Shown here: one piece after another, positions 7,412-13,574 of the stretch
Numbering within the stretch: the stretch's first letter is position 1
Layout: every line of letters starts with the position of its first letter
NCBI GenBank assembly: GCA_031260615.1
Contig: JAISLG010000142.1
Span: forward strand, 1 to 18,952
DNA: 18,952 bases
Reading direction: 5' to 3'
Source of the DNA: Oscillospiraceae bacterium
GTDB taxonomy: Bacteria; Bacillota; Clostridia; Oscillospirales; Ruminococcaceae
Notes under the pieces: model-generated
Databases searched by the model: none
What the model was told of the DNA's origin: nothing
Seen by the model: only the letters and a program-made list of their open reading frames with translations
Translations under genes and position numbers: made by a program

Positions 7412-7762
7412 TTAGAACAGGCAACTAAGGAACGCGCAGGTAATATCGAGCAAGCAGAAGACAAGCGCGATAACAATAGCGATTACAAGCCCGATAATAC
7501 TGACAACAAAGCCCGTATTCGCAAGCCCACCCGGTTTACCTTGCGCCGCGTATTGTTGCCGCGCAATCACGGCGAGTACAAGCCCGATAGCCGCCGACAA
7601 AATGCCGAAACGCGGCACGACACCGAGTATCCCGAGAATAACGGAAATAACCGCCAAAATATACGCTGTACCCCCGTCATTCGGATTGTAACCGCCGTTG
7701 TTATTGCCGCCACCTTGCGGGAATCCCCCATTCGGGGTTCCGCCAGCGTTAAAATTACCCAT
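7412..7762 (-). CDS. Small two-helix membrane protein, DUF4190-like, with Gly/Asn-rich N-terminus
   Basis: 116 residues from the ATG at 7762, which has AAGG about 8 nt upstream. An in-frame ATG at 7819 would add 19 residues but lacks a ribosome binding site. Residues 1-31 are Gly/Asn/Pro-rich (GNFNAGG..., GGGNNNGGYNPN). Two hydrophobic segments follow, about 35-62 and 78-110, separated by a short loop with RQQYAAQGKPGGLANTG. This resembles DUF4190-type proteins (hydrophobic segment, small basic loop, G-x-A-x-x-G, hydrophobic segment), which often sit beside secretion or membrane genes and have no assigned role. It lies 76 nt after the decarboxylase beta subunit gene on the same strand and 203 nt before metH. 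Family assignment is moderate; function unknown. Confidence 0.75.
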   Translation of the reverse strand: MGNFNAGGTPNGGFPQGGGNNNGGYNPNDGGTAYILAVISVILGILGVVPRFGILSAAIGLVLAVIARQQYAAQGKPGGLANTGFVVSIIGLVIAIVIALVFCLLDITCAFLSCLF

Positions 7763-7838
7763 AAAAAAATACCTTAAAATATATACTCGATAAGTCAAAC
7801 CAAAATGTAGTTTACACAATGCGCAAGTGACACATCAC

Positions 7839-9083
7839 TTATCCAAATATCTGATACAACACACCTGCCGCGACCGCCGAGCCGATAACGCCCGCGACAT
7901 TCGGACCCATAGCGTGCATAAGGAGGTAGTTATTCGGGTTAAACTCCTGCCCAACCTTTTGCGATACACGCGCCGCCATTGGAACGGCGGACACCCCCGC
8001 AGAGCCAATCAAGGGGTTGATTTTGCCACCCGTGAACAAGCACATTAGTTTCCCGAAAAGCACACCAGACGCCGTACCTATGCAGAAAGCGATAAGTCCA
8101 AGGCAAACAACAACGAGGGTTTTCGGCGAAAGGAAGTTCGATGCAGTAGCGGTTGCGCCGACGGTAAGGCCGAGCATAATCACGACGATATTCATAAGTT
8201 CATTACTTGCCGTCTTGACGAGGCGGTCAACAACGCCGCTTTCCTTAAAGAGGTTACCGAGCATAAGGCAACCGACGAGCGGAGTAGCGTCGGGGATTAT
8301 CGCCGCGACGATAACGGTCACGAAAATCGGGAACAATATCTTTTCACGTTTAGAAACGGGGCGGAGTTGTTCCATTTTGACAAGGCGTTCTTTTTTTGTG
8401 GTAAGAGCGCGCATAATCGGGGGTTGGATAAGCGGCACGAGAGCCATATAGGAGTAAGCGGCGACAGCGATTGACCCGAGCATATGGGGAGCAAGTTTAT
8501 TAGTGAGCCATATAGCGGTAGGTCCATCCGCGCCGCCGATAATTGCGATTGAACTTGCCTCTTCGAGCGTGAATTTAATTGCGTCGATACCGAACAAACT
8601 GACAAGGCAAGCGAGAATGAAGGTAGCGAAGATACCGATTTGCGCCGCCGCGCCGAGGAGGAACGAGGACGGACGCGCAATAAGCGGACCGAAGTCGGTC
8701 ATACAACCGATACCGAGGAAGATAAGCGGAGGGAACACCTGTAATTTAACGCCCATATAGAGTATATCGAGAAATCCGCCCTCGTGTAGGACGTGTCCCG
8801 TATCGACATACCAAGCGGCACTGTGCGCGATACCCTCAACGGGTTCGGTGTACATAAAAAATTCAGGGTGAAACATTCCCGACCCGGGGAGATTTGTAAG
8901 GCACATACCGAACGCAATCGGGAGGAGGAGGAGCGGCTCGAACCCTTTGACGACCGCGAGATAGATAAGGACGAACGATATAATAATCATTACCCACCAA
9001 AGGTTATCGAGTGAAAAGGCAGTAAATGCGCTTGCCTCCCACAAACCTTTCAGGGTTTCGCCTATTTGGTTAAAGACGTTCAT
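7839..9083 (-). CDS. Sodium-ion-translocating decarboxylase, beta subunit (OadB/GcdB/MmdB family)
   Basis: 414 residues, highly hydrophobic, near the usual family length. Diagnostic segments are [20 protein letters not shown] (about 117-136), [15 protein letters not shown] (about 178-191; the Asp of GGADGPT is the essential Na+-site residue in OadB), and [16 protein letters not shown] near the C-terminus. The beta subunit couples decarboxylation of carboxybiotin to Na+ export across the membrane. The matching gamma-like subunit is immediately upstream. The carboxyltransferase and biotin-carrier subunits are not in the window, so the substrate (oxaloacetate, methylmalonyl-CoA or glutaconyl-CoA) cannot be stated. 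The ATG at 9083 has AGGAG unusually far upstream (13 nt). A 14-bp tandem repeat lies in the 150-nt gap before it. Confidence 0.95.
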   Translation of the reverse strand: MNVFNQIGETLKGLWEASAFTAFSLDNLWWVMIIISFVLIYLAVVKGFEPLLLLPIAFGMCLTNLPGSGMFHPEFFMYTEPVEGIAHSAAWYVDTGHVLHEGGFLDILYMGVKLQVFPPLIFLGIGCMTDFGPLIARPSSFLLGAAAQIGIFATFILACLVSLFGIDAIKFTLEEASSIAIIGGADGPTAIWLTNKLAPHMLGSIAVAAYSYMALVPLIQPPIMRALTTKKERLVKMEQLRPVSKREKILFPIFVTVIVAAIIPDATPLVGCLMLGNLFKESGVVDRLVKTASNELMNIVVIMLGLTVGATATASNFLSPKTLVVVCLGLIAFCIGTASGVLFGKLMCLFTGGKINPLIGSAGVSAVPMAARVSQKVGQEFNPNNYLLMHAMGPNVAGVIGSAVAAGVLYQIFG

Positions 9084-9106
9084 TGTTTAAGGTGTTCTCC
9101 TGACTA

Positions 9107-9134
9107 AGTATAAAAATTTACAAATTGATTGCGA
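9107..9134 (-). promoter_or_regulatory. Weak promoter candidate before the decarboxylase beta-subunit gene
   Basis: On the minus strand TCGCAA (9134-9129), 16 nt, then TATACT (9112-9107). A start about 7 nt later would keep the AGGAG site at 9101-9097. The -35 is one base from the TTGCAA seen before larB and the corC-like gene. This could give the beta gene its own transcript apart from the gamma gene. Confidence 0.3.
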
Positions 9135-9147
9135 GGGGCATATTTTG

Positions 9148-9204
9148 TGCGATATACTGGTTGCGATATACTGGTTGCGATATAGGGGGTTGCGTATACT
9201 GTGT
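9148..9204. repeat. 14-bp tandem repeats between the decarboxylase gamma and beta genes
   Basis: Two exact units of tgcgatatactggt (9148-9161 and 9162-9175) are followed by a diverged 15-bp unit (9176-9190) and a shorter relative beginning tgcgtatactg at 9191. The array is noncoding and lies upstream of the beta-subunit start. No binding protein is known to me; iterated operator or slippage repeat are both possible. Confidence 0.8.
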
Positions 9205-9233
9205 CGTTTTAGGCGCAGGTAGCGACACGCGAT

Positions 9234-9776
9234 TTAGAACGGTTGTGTATTCCGTAACCGACCTGCCATTTCCCAAGCGGAGGGGGCGCGCCGATATTTA
9301 GGCGGATTATGCGAACCGCCGTTGTTATTGCCGTTGTTATTGCCGTTGTTACCGTTACCCGCAATGGGGGTAGCGGAGAGAACCGTCCCTTTACCGTCCG
9401 TGAACGCGGATATAGCGGCACTTATCGCGGCGATGACCGCGATATTATCGGCTGATTTGGGAGCGGATATGCCCGTGGTGTTTGCCGTAGACTGCGTAAT
9501 ATTCGCGTTAGGCGCGTTATTCAGACTTGGCTCGTTTTTTTTTTCGGCATCATCGGATTTATTACCGCGCGTAGCAATGATGGTAAAAACCTGCATAAAG
9601 GCAATCAATATGGTAAGTATGAGGAAAACTATGAGTATCCCTGTGAAAACCACACTGAGGTTAAGCCCCCAATCATCTGACGGGGTGTTGCCTATTTTTC
9701 TCGGCGCGTCCTCTATTAAATTGCCTACATTACCGACCGCAAAGGCGAGTTGTGTCGCCGCTAAACTAAAAGCCAT
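9234..9776 (-). CDS. Sodium-pump decarboxylase gamma/delta subunit (OadG family) with Asn/Gly linker
   Basis: 180 residues. A single membrane helix lies near 37-65 (LSVVFTGILIVFLILTILIA). Next is an Asn/Ser/Pro-rich linker, then an alanine-rich segment (VIAAISAAISAF, near 113-124), a second Asn/Gly run (GNNGNNNGNNNGG), and the C-terminal RRAPSAWEMAGRL motif typical of Clostridia OadG-like proteins. The OadG-type subunit anchors and assembles the decarboxylase complex with the beta subunit. The ATG at 9776 has AGGCGG 5 nt upstream. A TATAAT box at 9800-9795 on the minus strand would give a leader of only about 12 nt, but no convincing -35 is visible. The beta gene follows after 150 nt. The low-complexity linker is partly made by a 12-bp DNA repeat at about 9318-9354. 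Confidence 0.85.
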   Translation of the reverse strand: MAFSLAATQLAFAVGNVGNLIEDAPRKIGNTPSDDWGLNLSVVFTGILIVFLILTILIAFMQVFTIIATRGNKSDDAEKKNEPSLNNAPNANITQSTANTTGISAPKSADNIAVIAAISAAISAFTDGKGTVLSATPIAGNGNNGNNNGNNNGGSHNPPKYRRAPSAWEMAGRLRNTQPF

Positions 9777-9916
9777 AAATACCGCCTAAAACAAATTATA
9801 TAGTCCGAACGAAAAATTTCGCTTTTTACTAATTACGCTTAAGTATAAACCACAATGTATTTTTTTGCAAGGGGAAATTTAACATTTTGGACACGAAAAT
9901 TACACAGGTAATACAA

Positions 9917-9956
9917 ACCTAAGCAACCCCCGATATTTATCGGCGGTTGCTTAGGT
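9917..9956 (-). terminator. Strong hairpin, probable terminator of the lipoprotein gene
   Basis: Arms acctaagcaacc (9917-9928) and ggttgcttaggt (9945-9956) pair perfectly over 12 bp, with an inner ccgat/atcgg stem. On the minus strand TTTGTATT follows the stem. It lies 55 nt beyond the lipoprotein stop codon. The rest of the 235-nt gap 9777-10011 holds only the repeat at 9991 and the upstream region of the OadG-like gene. Confidence 0.7.
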
Positions 9957-9990
9957 GGGTAGCAATGTATGAGGGAAAAATCTTTCAAGG

Positions 9991-10017
9991 CAATCAAGAC
10001 AATCAAGACAATCAAGA
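9991..10017. repeat. 9-bp tandem repeat, 3 units, overlapping the lipoprotein stop codon
   Basis: Three exact caatcaaga units. On the minus strand the unit is TCTTGATTG, and the TGA of the first unit is the stop codon of the lipoprotein gene (10014-10012). Copy-number change would not alter the protein end. Confidence 0.85.
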
Positions 10018-10725
10018 CAATTTCCAAACACTGCCAACTTTCACGAATGTCCAATCAAATACTTCATTTTGGTCATTGCTACCACCAACGGTCTTAGCAG
10101 ACACAGTTTTCTCGTCTGCCTCGATAAAATACAGTTGGTATTCTTTTGCGTAAGTACCGCCTTTCATACTGCCAGTAGTGTATAATTGCCCTTTTTCGTC
10201 TGCATAAATTGCGCTTCCAACTCTCCCCTTGAAGTTTTCTAACGTCGATTCTGTGAAATATTTTTCACAGTAATTATTGAATTCTTTCAGCGTAGTTAAG
10301 CCCGTTGTCGTGACTTTCCAACATTCAACATCGTTTCCATCAGTGTCTTTGAAAGTCTTGCTGACGCTTTGGTCAAACTTAATCACGCCATTAAAATAAT
10401 CCTCATACAGATAAATAAAACTATCAAGCAATGTTTTCGCTTGTTCTTCTGTAATTGAGTTTTTTGGGGGGACAACCGTTGTTGGAATTGTTATGGGGAT
10501 AGTGGTTTCTTCGGTTTCGACAGTTTCTGTTGTTGGGGTAGAGGTTGTCGCGATAGTCGTGGTTTCTACCTCTGTTGTTTCTTCCGGTGCAGTAGCCTCC
10601 GAAGAAGTAGCCTCCGAAGAATTAGTCGTGGTTTGCGAGGTTTGCTCATTGCTTTTTTCTTGTTTACACGATGTTACGATTATACAAGATAGCAGTATCA
10701 AGGTAAATAATATACGTTTTCTCAT
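10012..10725 (-). CDS. Lipoprotein with Thr/Ser/Glu-rich linker and C-terminal domain, possibly IseA-like
   Basis: 237 residues. A lipoprotein signal (MRKR, hydrophobic stretch, IVTSC) puts the lipidated Cys at residue 20. Residues 21-88 are a Thr/Ser/Glu-rich linker (TSSEATSSEATAPEETTE, then TETVETEETT), as expected for a wall-spanning tether. Residues 92-237 form one globular domain containing TTLKEFNNYCEKYFTESTLENF and a YADEKGQLYTT strand. The pattern of a TLKEF helix, a YF(T/S) turn and a GQLY strand recalls the IseA family of secreted D,L-endopeptidase inhibitors, but this is a resemblance by eye. The start has GGGAG 7 nt upstream. It follows the C39-like gene after 12 nt and is surely cotranscribed with it. 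It is anchored outside the membrane; function unknown. Confidence 0.8.
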   Translation of the reverse strand: MRKRILFTLILLSCIIVTSCKQEKSNEQTSQTTTNSSEATSSEATAPEETTEVETTTIATTSTPTTETVETEETTIPITIPTTVVPPKNSITEEQAKTLLDSFIYLYEDYFNGVIKFDQSVSKTFKDTDGNDVECWKVTTTGLTTLKEFNNYCEKYFTESTLENFKGRVGSAIYADEKGQLYTTGSMKGGTYAKEYQLYFIEADEKTVSAKTVGGSNDQNEVFDWTFVKVGSVWKLS

Positions 10726-10737
10726 AACAATTCTCCC

Positions 10738-12033
10738 TTAATTAAAGTAATATAATAAAACTGCATCAGGAATGCCGCCTTTACTGCCGTAAGTCCAAGA
10801 GTTTTCAAAGTTCACATTGTTTGCATTAGATGTCTTTGTGGAATACGGGTCATAAGCAGTAAATTGACTGTCGTAAATGCTTGTTGCAAAGGTAGAAATA
10901 CCTGACGTATTATTCGGTTCAGAATTTGATTTACCCTCTGCCTCTGTAATCTCCTCATCATTTTGTTCTGTTATCTCAATAGGGGCTACTATGCCAGCCG
11001 GTAAGCCTGCCCCTCTCGGAGTGACAACTGTTCTTGTAGTATTAGTAAAAACCAAGGTGTGTCCATTTATACGAACGGCAATCCCCTCTGGGTTTTGACC
11101 TATATAATATGCCAAATTATTCGCTTTTTGTTCAGCCGTTTTGCCTCCTAAATCAACTAAATATGCGGTTTTGCCAAACGCAGAGGCAATCCTGTCCCAA
11201 TATACATACATCGGGTCGATAGACGAGGTTGTTTGATACTTATCTGTTGAAGAATTATAAGTTATAATAGGAAACTGCATATTCGCCATTGCAATCGTAA
11301 ACGGGTCAGCGGCGAGATTAGCTGTTGTATCAGTTCTGAAATCAAAATGCGTTGTAGATGTGGTAGCACTCATATTTTTGAAAATCATTGCGATTGAAGA
11401 TACACTGCACCCCCATTTGTTCATATGCCCCAAACTGCTGGTTGCGGTAACATTAGAGTAAGTGTAAAACGGGCGCGTCCTTTCGCCGTCACTGTTGTTC
11501 ACGCAGTTCGGAAAATACAATTTATCAAGGTTTTTGACATTCCACCCGTCACCAACCGCAGGGGAAAGTTGACTAAACCAATACTTTGGCGCGGAATTAC
11601 CTGTTGCACTCGAAAAAGTTTGTTTGCTATATGACACGCCAGAACCGGACACCACTTTGTGTGTTCCATAAACCTGTTTTAATATACGACCCGACACATC
11701 AGTGTAATTTGCTCGTGCTTCATCAACCGCAGGTCCGAGTGTTGTTGTAGAAACTGTGGTTTTATAAGTTTTCCCTTCGTTAGTTCCCGATGTGACAACT
11801 GCAACAAAATCAGCCGTTACTATTTTTGTAGCCCCCGCAGTATCGTGATAATTTGTATAAGCATACTTTCCGCTTGCACTGGATACCGCTGTTCCCGAAC
11901 CGATAGCGTCAGCAGAGGAATATATAGCGGTGGTAGTAGCAACAACCGTTGTTGCCAGCGCGAGAATTATTGCCGTTAGTTTTCGGGCACTCCTTAATTT
12001 TGGAAGTACAGATATGGTTGTTTGCTTGGTCAT
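10738..12033 (-). CDS. Secreted protein with C39-like (papain-type) cysteine peptidase motifs
   Basis: 431 residues. The N-terminus (basic residues 12-18, hydrophobic 19-37, SADA near 40-43) is a probable signal peptide. The motif NKWGCSVSSIAMIF (205-218) resembles the catalytic G-C-x-x-(S/T)-x-x-M of C39-like domains, giving Cys209. INGHTLVFT (322-330) supplies His325 and AYDPYS (393-398) supplies Asp395. So the triad order Cys-His-Asp of this family is present. An insertion of about 60 residues between His and Asp includes an acidic low-complexity run (331-385). Residues 45-200 are Ser/Thr/Tyr-rich and unassigned. The ATG has AGAGGT 8 nt upstream, and the lipoprotein gene follows after 12 nt. 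Activity is inferred; it could also be an inactive relative. The gene is AT-rich compared with its neighbours. Confidence 0.7.
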   Translation of the reverse strand: MTKQTTISVLPKLRSARKLTAIILALATTVVATTTAIYSSADAIGSGTAVSSASGKYAYTNYHDTAGATKIVTADFVAVVTSGTNEGKTYKTTVSTTTLGPAVDEARANYTDVSGRILKQVYGTHKVVSGSGVSYSKQTFSSATGNSAPKYWFSQLSPAVGDGWNVKNLDKLYFPNCVNNSDGERTRPFYTYSNVTATSSLGHMNKWGCSVSSIAMIFKNMSATTSTTHFDFRTDTTANLAADPFTIAMANMQFPIITYNSSTDKYQTTSSIDPMYVYWDRIASAFGKTAYLVDLGGKTAEQKANNLAYYIGQNPEGIAVRINGHTLVFTNTTRTVVTPRGAGLPAGIVAPIEITEQNDEEITEAEGKSNSEPNNTSGISTFATSIYDSQFTAYDPYSTKTSNANNVNFENSWTYGSKGGIPDAVLLYYFN

Positions 12034-12080
12034 AATGTTTTACCTCTGATATATTTTTTTTAACAGTAGCTACGTTCCAT

Positions 12081-12108
12081 AGTATACACCCAAATTTTAC
12101 CAAAACAA
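12081..12108 (-). promoter_or_regulatory. Candidate promoter for the C39-like and lipoprotein pair
   Basis: On the minus strand TTGTTT (12108-12103), 16 nt, then TATACT (12086-12081), about 48 nt before the ATG. This leaves room for the AGAGGT ribosome binding site. The -10 matches at five of six positions and the -35 at three or four. Confidence 0.35.
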
Positions 12109-12130
12109 TCCCTTTTTTCATTTTTGTATA

Positions 12131-12167
12131 CTTTCATATTTTTGTCGACAGCATATGTGCAATATGC
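12131..12167 (+). promoter_or_regulatory. Possible operator region upstream of the deacetylase gene
   Basis: The gap 12034-12283 separates divergent genes. It holds ctttcatatttttgtcga (12131-12148), a degenerate match to the Pho-box-like direct repeat found at 13458, and an inverted repeat gcatat-gtgca-atatgc (12151-12167). No convincing promoter for the deacetylase gene was found. Treat as suggestive only. Confidence 0.25.
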
Positions 12168-12283
12168 TACCATACCCGTGTCGAAAAACAACCGCATACT
12201 CCATAAAAAAAACAAATTCCTTAGCATATTTCCGTGAGGAAGGCATATTCTTAACCAAATGATACGGTTCTTTTGGAGGAACA

Positions 12284-13387
12284 ATGTTTGTATATACAGT
12301 CACCAAAAAAAAGGCAGTGCGGGCTGGGTTGCTCGCGGTTGCGATAGTTACGGGAATAGCGGTGGGTACAGCAGCCGTTTTTAACGCGCTTAAATCGAGT
12401 GCGGCGGAAAGGAAAGTCCCGATTTATTCTGTGGAACGCACGGATAAAAAAATTGCGGTTACATTTGATTGCGCTTGGGGGAACTCAAACACAGATGAAT
12501 TACTCTCAATTCTCGACAAAGAAGGTGTTCCTGCGACATTTTTTGTCACTGGGGAATTCGCGTCAAAATATCCCGAAGATGTCGTGAAAATGGCGGCGGG
12601 CAAACACGAAATCGGTAACCACAGTAATATCCACCCACACGTTGTCGGAATGAATATCAACGAGTTAATCGCCGATACCAAAGAGGCGGAACGCAAAATC
12701 ACAATCGCCGCGAATGAAAAACCCATATACTACCGCACCCCGTACGGCGAGTATGACGACAATGTACTCACCACGGTGGAGGGAATGGGGTACAAGATAA
12801 TACAGTGGTCGGCGGACAGCGTAGACTGGAAAGAGAGCGACCCTGAAAAAATAACCAAGCGGATAAAGGATACAGTGACGGAGGGGGGCATATTACTGTT
12901 CCACAACGACTTACCCGTCACAGTCACGGCACTCCCCGGGATAATCGCGGATTTGAAAGCGAAGGGGTATGAATTCGCGCCGTTATCGGAAGTGTTGTAT
13001 GCGGACAATTACAAAATAGACAGCACGGGCAAACAAATAAAGGTGTCGCCGACTGTAAATTCGATTGAAGCGGCGGAAGTGAACGCGACAATCTCGGGTA
13101 TCCCCGTAACGGGAGCGGACGGCTCAGTAATTACGAATGCGCCGACAACGGGTACGCTTGATATAGACGGCAAAGACGTTGAGAATGGCGCGGACGATGA
13201 AGTAGGGAATGACTTAACCGACCCTGACGCACCACTCCCCTCTGGCAATACAATATCCGCCACGTCAACCACCGACCCAGTATTAAATAACGGCGGCACA
13301 CTCTCCCCCGAACTCCAAAACGGCGGCAGTAATACTACGTTGGCACCGACTACAACAGAACCGATTGTCAGTCAGGAAAAGGGATAA
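12284..13387 (+). CDS. PdaB-like polysaccharide deacetylase (NodB domain) with long disordered C-terminal tail
   Basis: 367 residues. An N-terminal basic stretch and hydrophobic helix (14-35) act as signal or membrane anchor. The NodB domain spans about 48-242. It has AVTFDCAWGN (58-67, metal Asp62), ATFFVTG (84-90), HEIGNHSNIHPH (108-119; His113 and His117 are expected metal ligands), YRTPYGEY (150-157), IQWSADSVDW (173-182) and GILLFHN (202-208). This is the layout of PdaB and related clostridial peptidoglycan or polysaccharide N-deacetylases, which act at the outer face of the membrane. The usual second Asp of TFDD is Cys63; PdaB relatives also vary there. Residues 250-367 are a low-complexity Asp/Thr/Asn/Pro-rich tail, longer than usual. 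The start has a strong GGAGG 4 nt upstream and a 13-bp terminator follows. Substrate inferred. Confidence 0.9.
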   Translation: MFVYTVTKKKAVRAGLLAVAIVTGIAVGTAAVFNALKSSAAERKVPIYSVERTDKKIAVTFDCAWGNSNTDELLSILDKEGVPATFFVTGEFASKYPEDVVKMAAGKHEIGNHSNIHPHVVGMNINELIADTKEAERKITIAANEKPIYYRTPYGEYDDNVLTTVEGMGYKIIQWSADSVDWKESDPEKITKRIKDTVTEGGILLFHNDLPVTVTALPGIIADLKAKGYEFAPLSEVLYADNYKIDSTGKQIKVSPTVNSIEAAEVNATISGIPVTGADGSVITNAPTTGTLDIDGKDVENGADDEVGNDLTDPDAPLPSGNTISATSTTDPVLNNGGTLSPELQNGGSNTTLAPTTTEPIVSQEKG

Positions 13388-13407
13388 GGCATTTTGTCTA
13401 CCTAATA

Positions 13408-13449
13408 ATATATACTCCTTGTCCCGATAAGGAGTATATATTTATAATT
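13408..13449 (+). terminator. Strong intrinsic terminator after the deacetylase gene
   Basis: Arms 13408-13420 (atatatactcctt) and 13429-13441 (aaggagtatatat) pair perfectly over 13 bp around an 8-nt loop, followed by a T-rich run up to about 13452. The right half (13419-13440) is identical over 22 bp to 17418-17439 in the repeat next to nth, so this terminator seems to share ancestry with that repeat family. Confidence 0.85.
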
Positions 13450-13457
13450 TTTTGACA

Positions 13458-13476
13458 CTTTCATAAAACTTTCATA
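13458..13476 (+). promoter_or_regulatory. Pho-box-like direct repeat upstream of the EF-hand-like gene
   Basis: CTTTCATAAAACTTTCATA contains two CTTTCAT half sites 11 bp apart. It differs from the E. coli-type Pho box (CTGTCATAAAWCTGTCAT) mainly by T for G in each half. GATAAA at 13489 could serve as the -10 about 13 bp beyond it, as in PhoB-activated promoters where the box replaces the -35. Binding is inferred; Bacillota PhoP boxes often differ from this form. Confidence 0.4.
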
Positions 13477-13485
13477 CAAAAACGC

Positions 13486-13517
13486 TTGATAAATTGAAAA
13501 AATTACCGATATATAAT
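13486..13517 (+). promoter_or_regulatory. Sigma-A-type promoter candidate for the EF-hand-like gene
   Basis: TTGATA (13486-13491), 18 nt, then TATATA/TATAAT (13510-13517), about 58 nt before the ATG. Alternative to, or downstream of, the Pho-box-like arrangement at 13458. The gap 13388-13574 is otherwise explained by the terminator and the ribosome binding site AGGAGG at 13563-13568. Confidence 0.4.
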
Positions 13518-13574
13518 ATATAGAGGAAAGGGCAAAGGATTGCCTGAAATAAACGAAATACAAGGAGGTATTTT

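Noticed and set aside
7237..7476. Minus-strand 79-codon frame with Ser-Tyr-Arg/Ser-Asn-Arg repeats
   Set aside because: It overlaps the end of the small membrane-protein gene, and its repeats are only the 9-bp noncoding array, which stays open because its unit is a multiple of three. No ribosome binding site supports it.
9839..10054. Minus-strand 71-codon frame beginning in the lipoprotein gene
   Set aside because: It reads through the 9-bp repeat and the terminator hairpin and overlaps the lipoprotein C-terminus out of frame.
12060..12306. Minus-strand frames of 62 and 74 codons upstream of the C39-like gene
   Set aside because: They overlap each other and the start of the deacetylase gene, show no family features, and the region is better read as a divergent promoter region.
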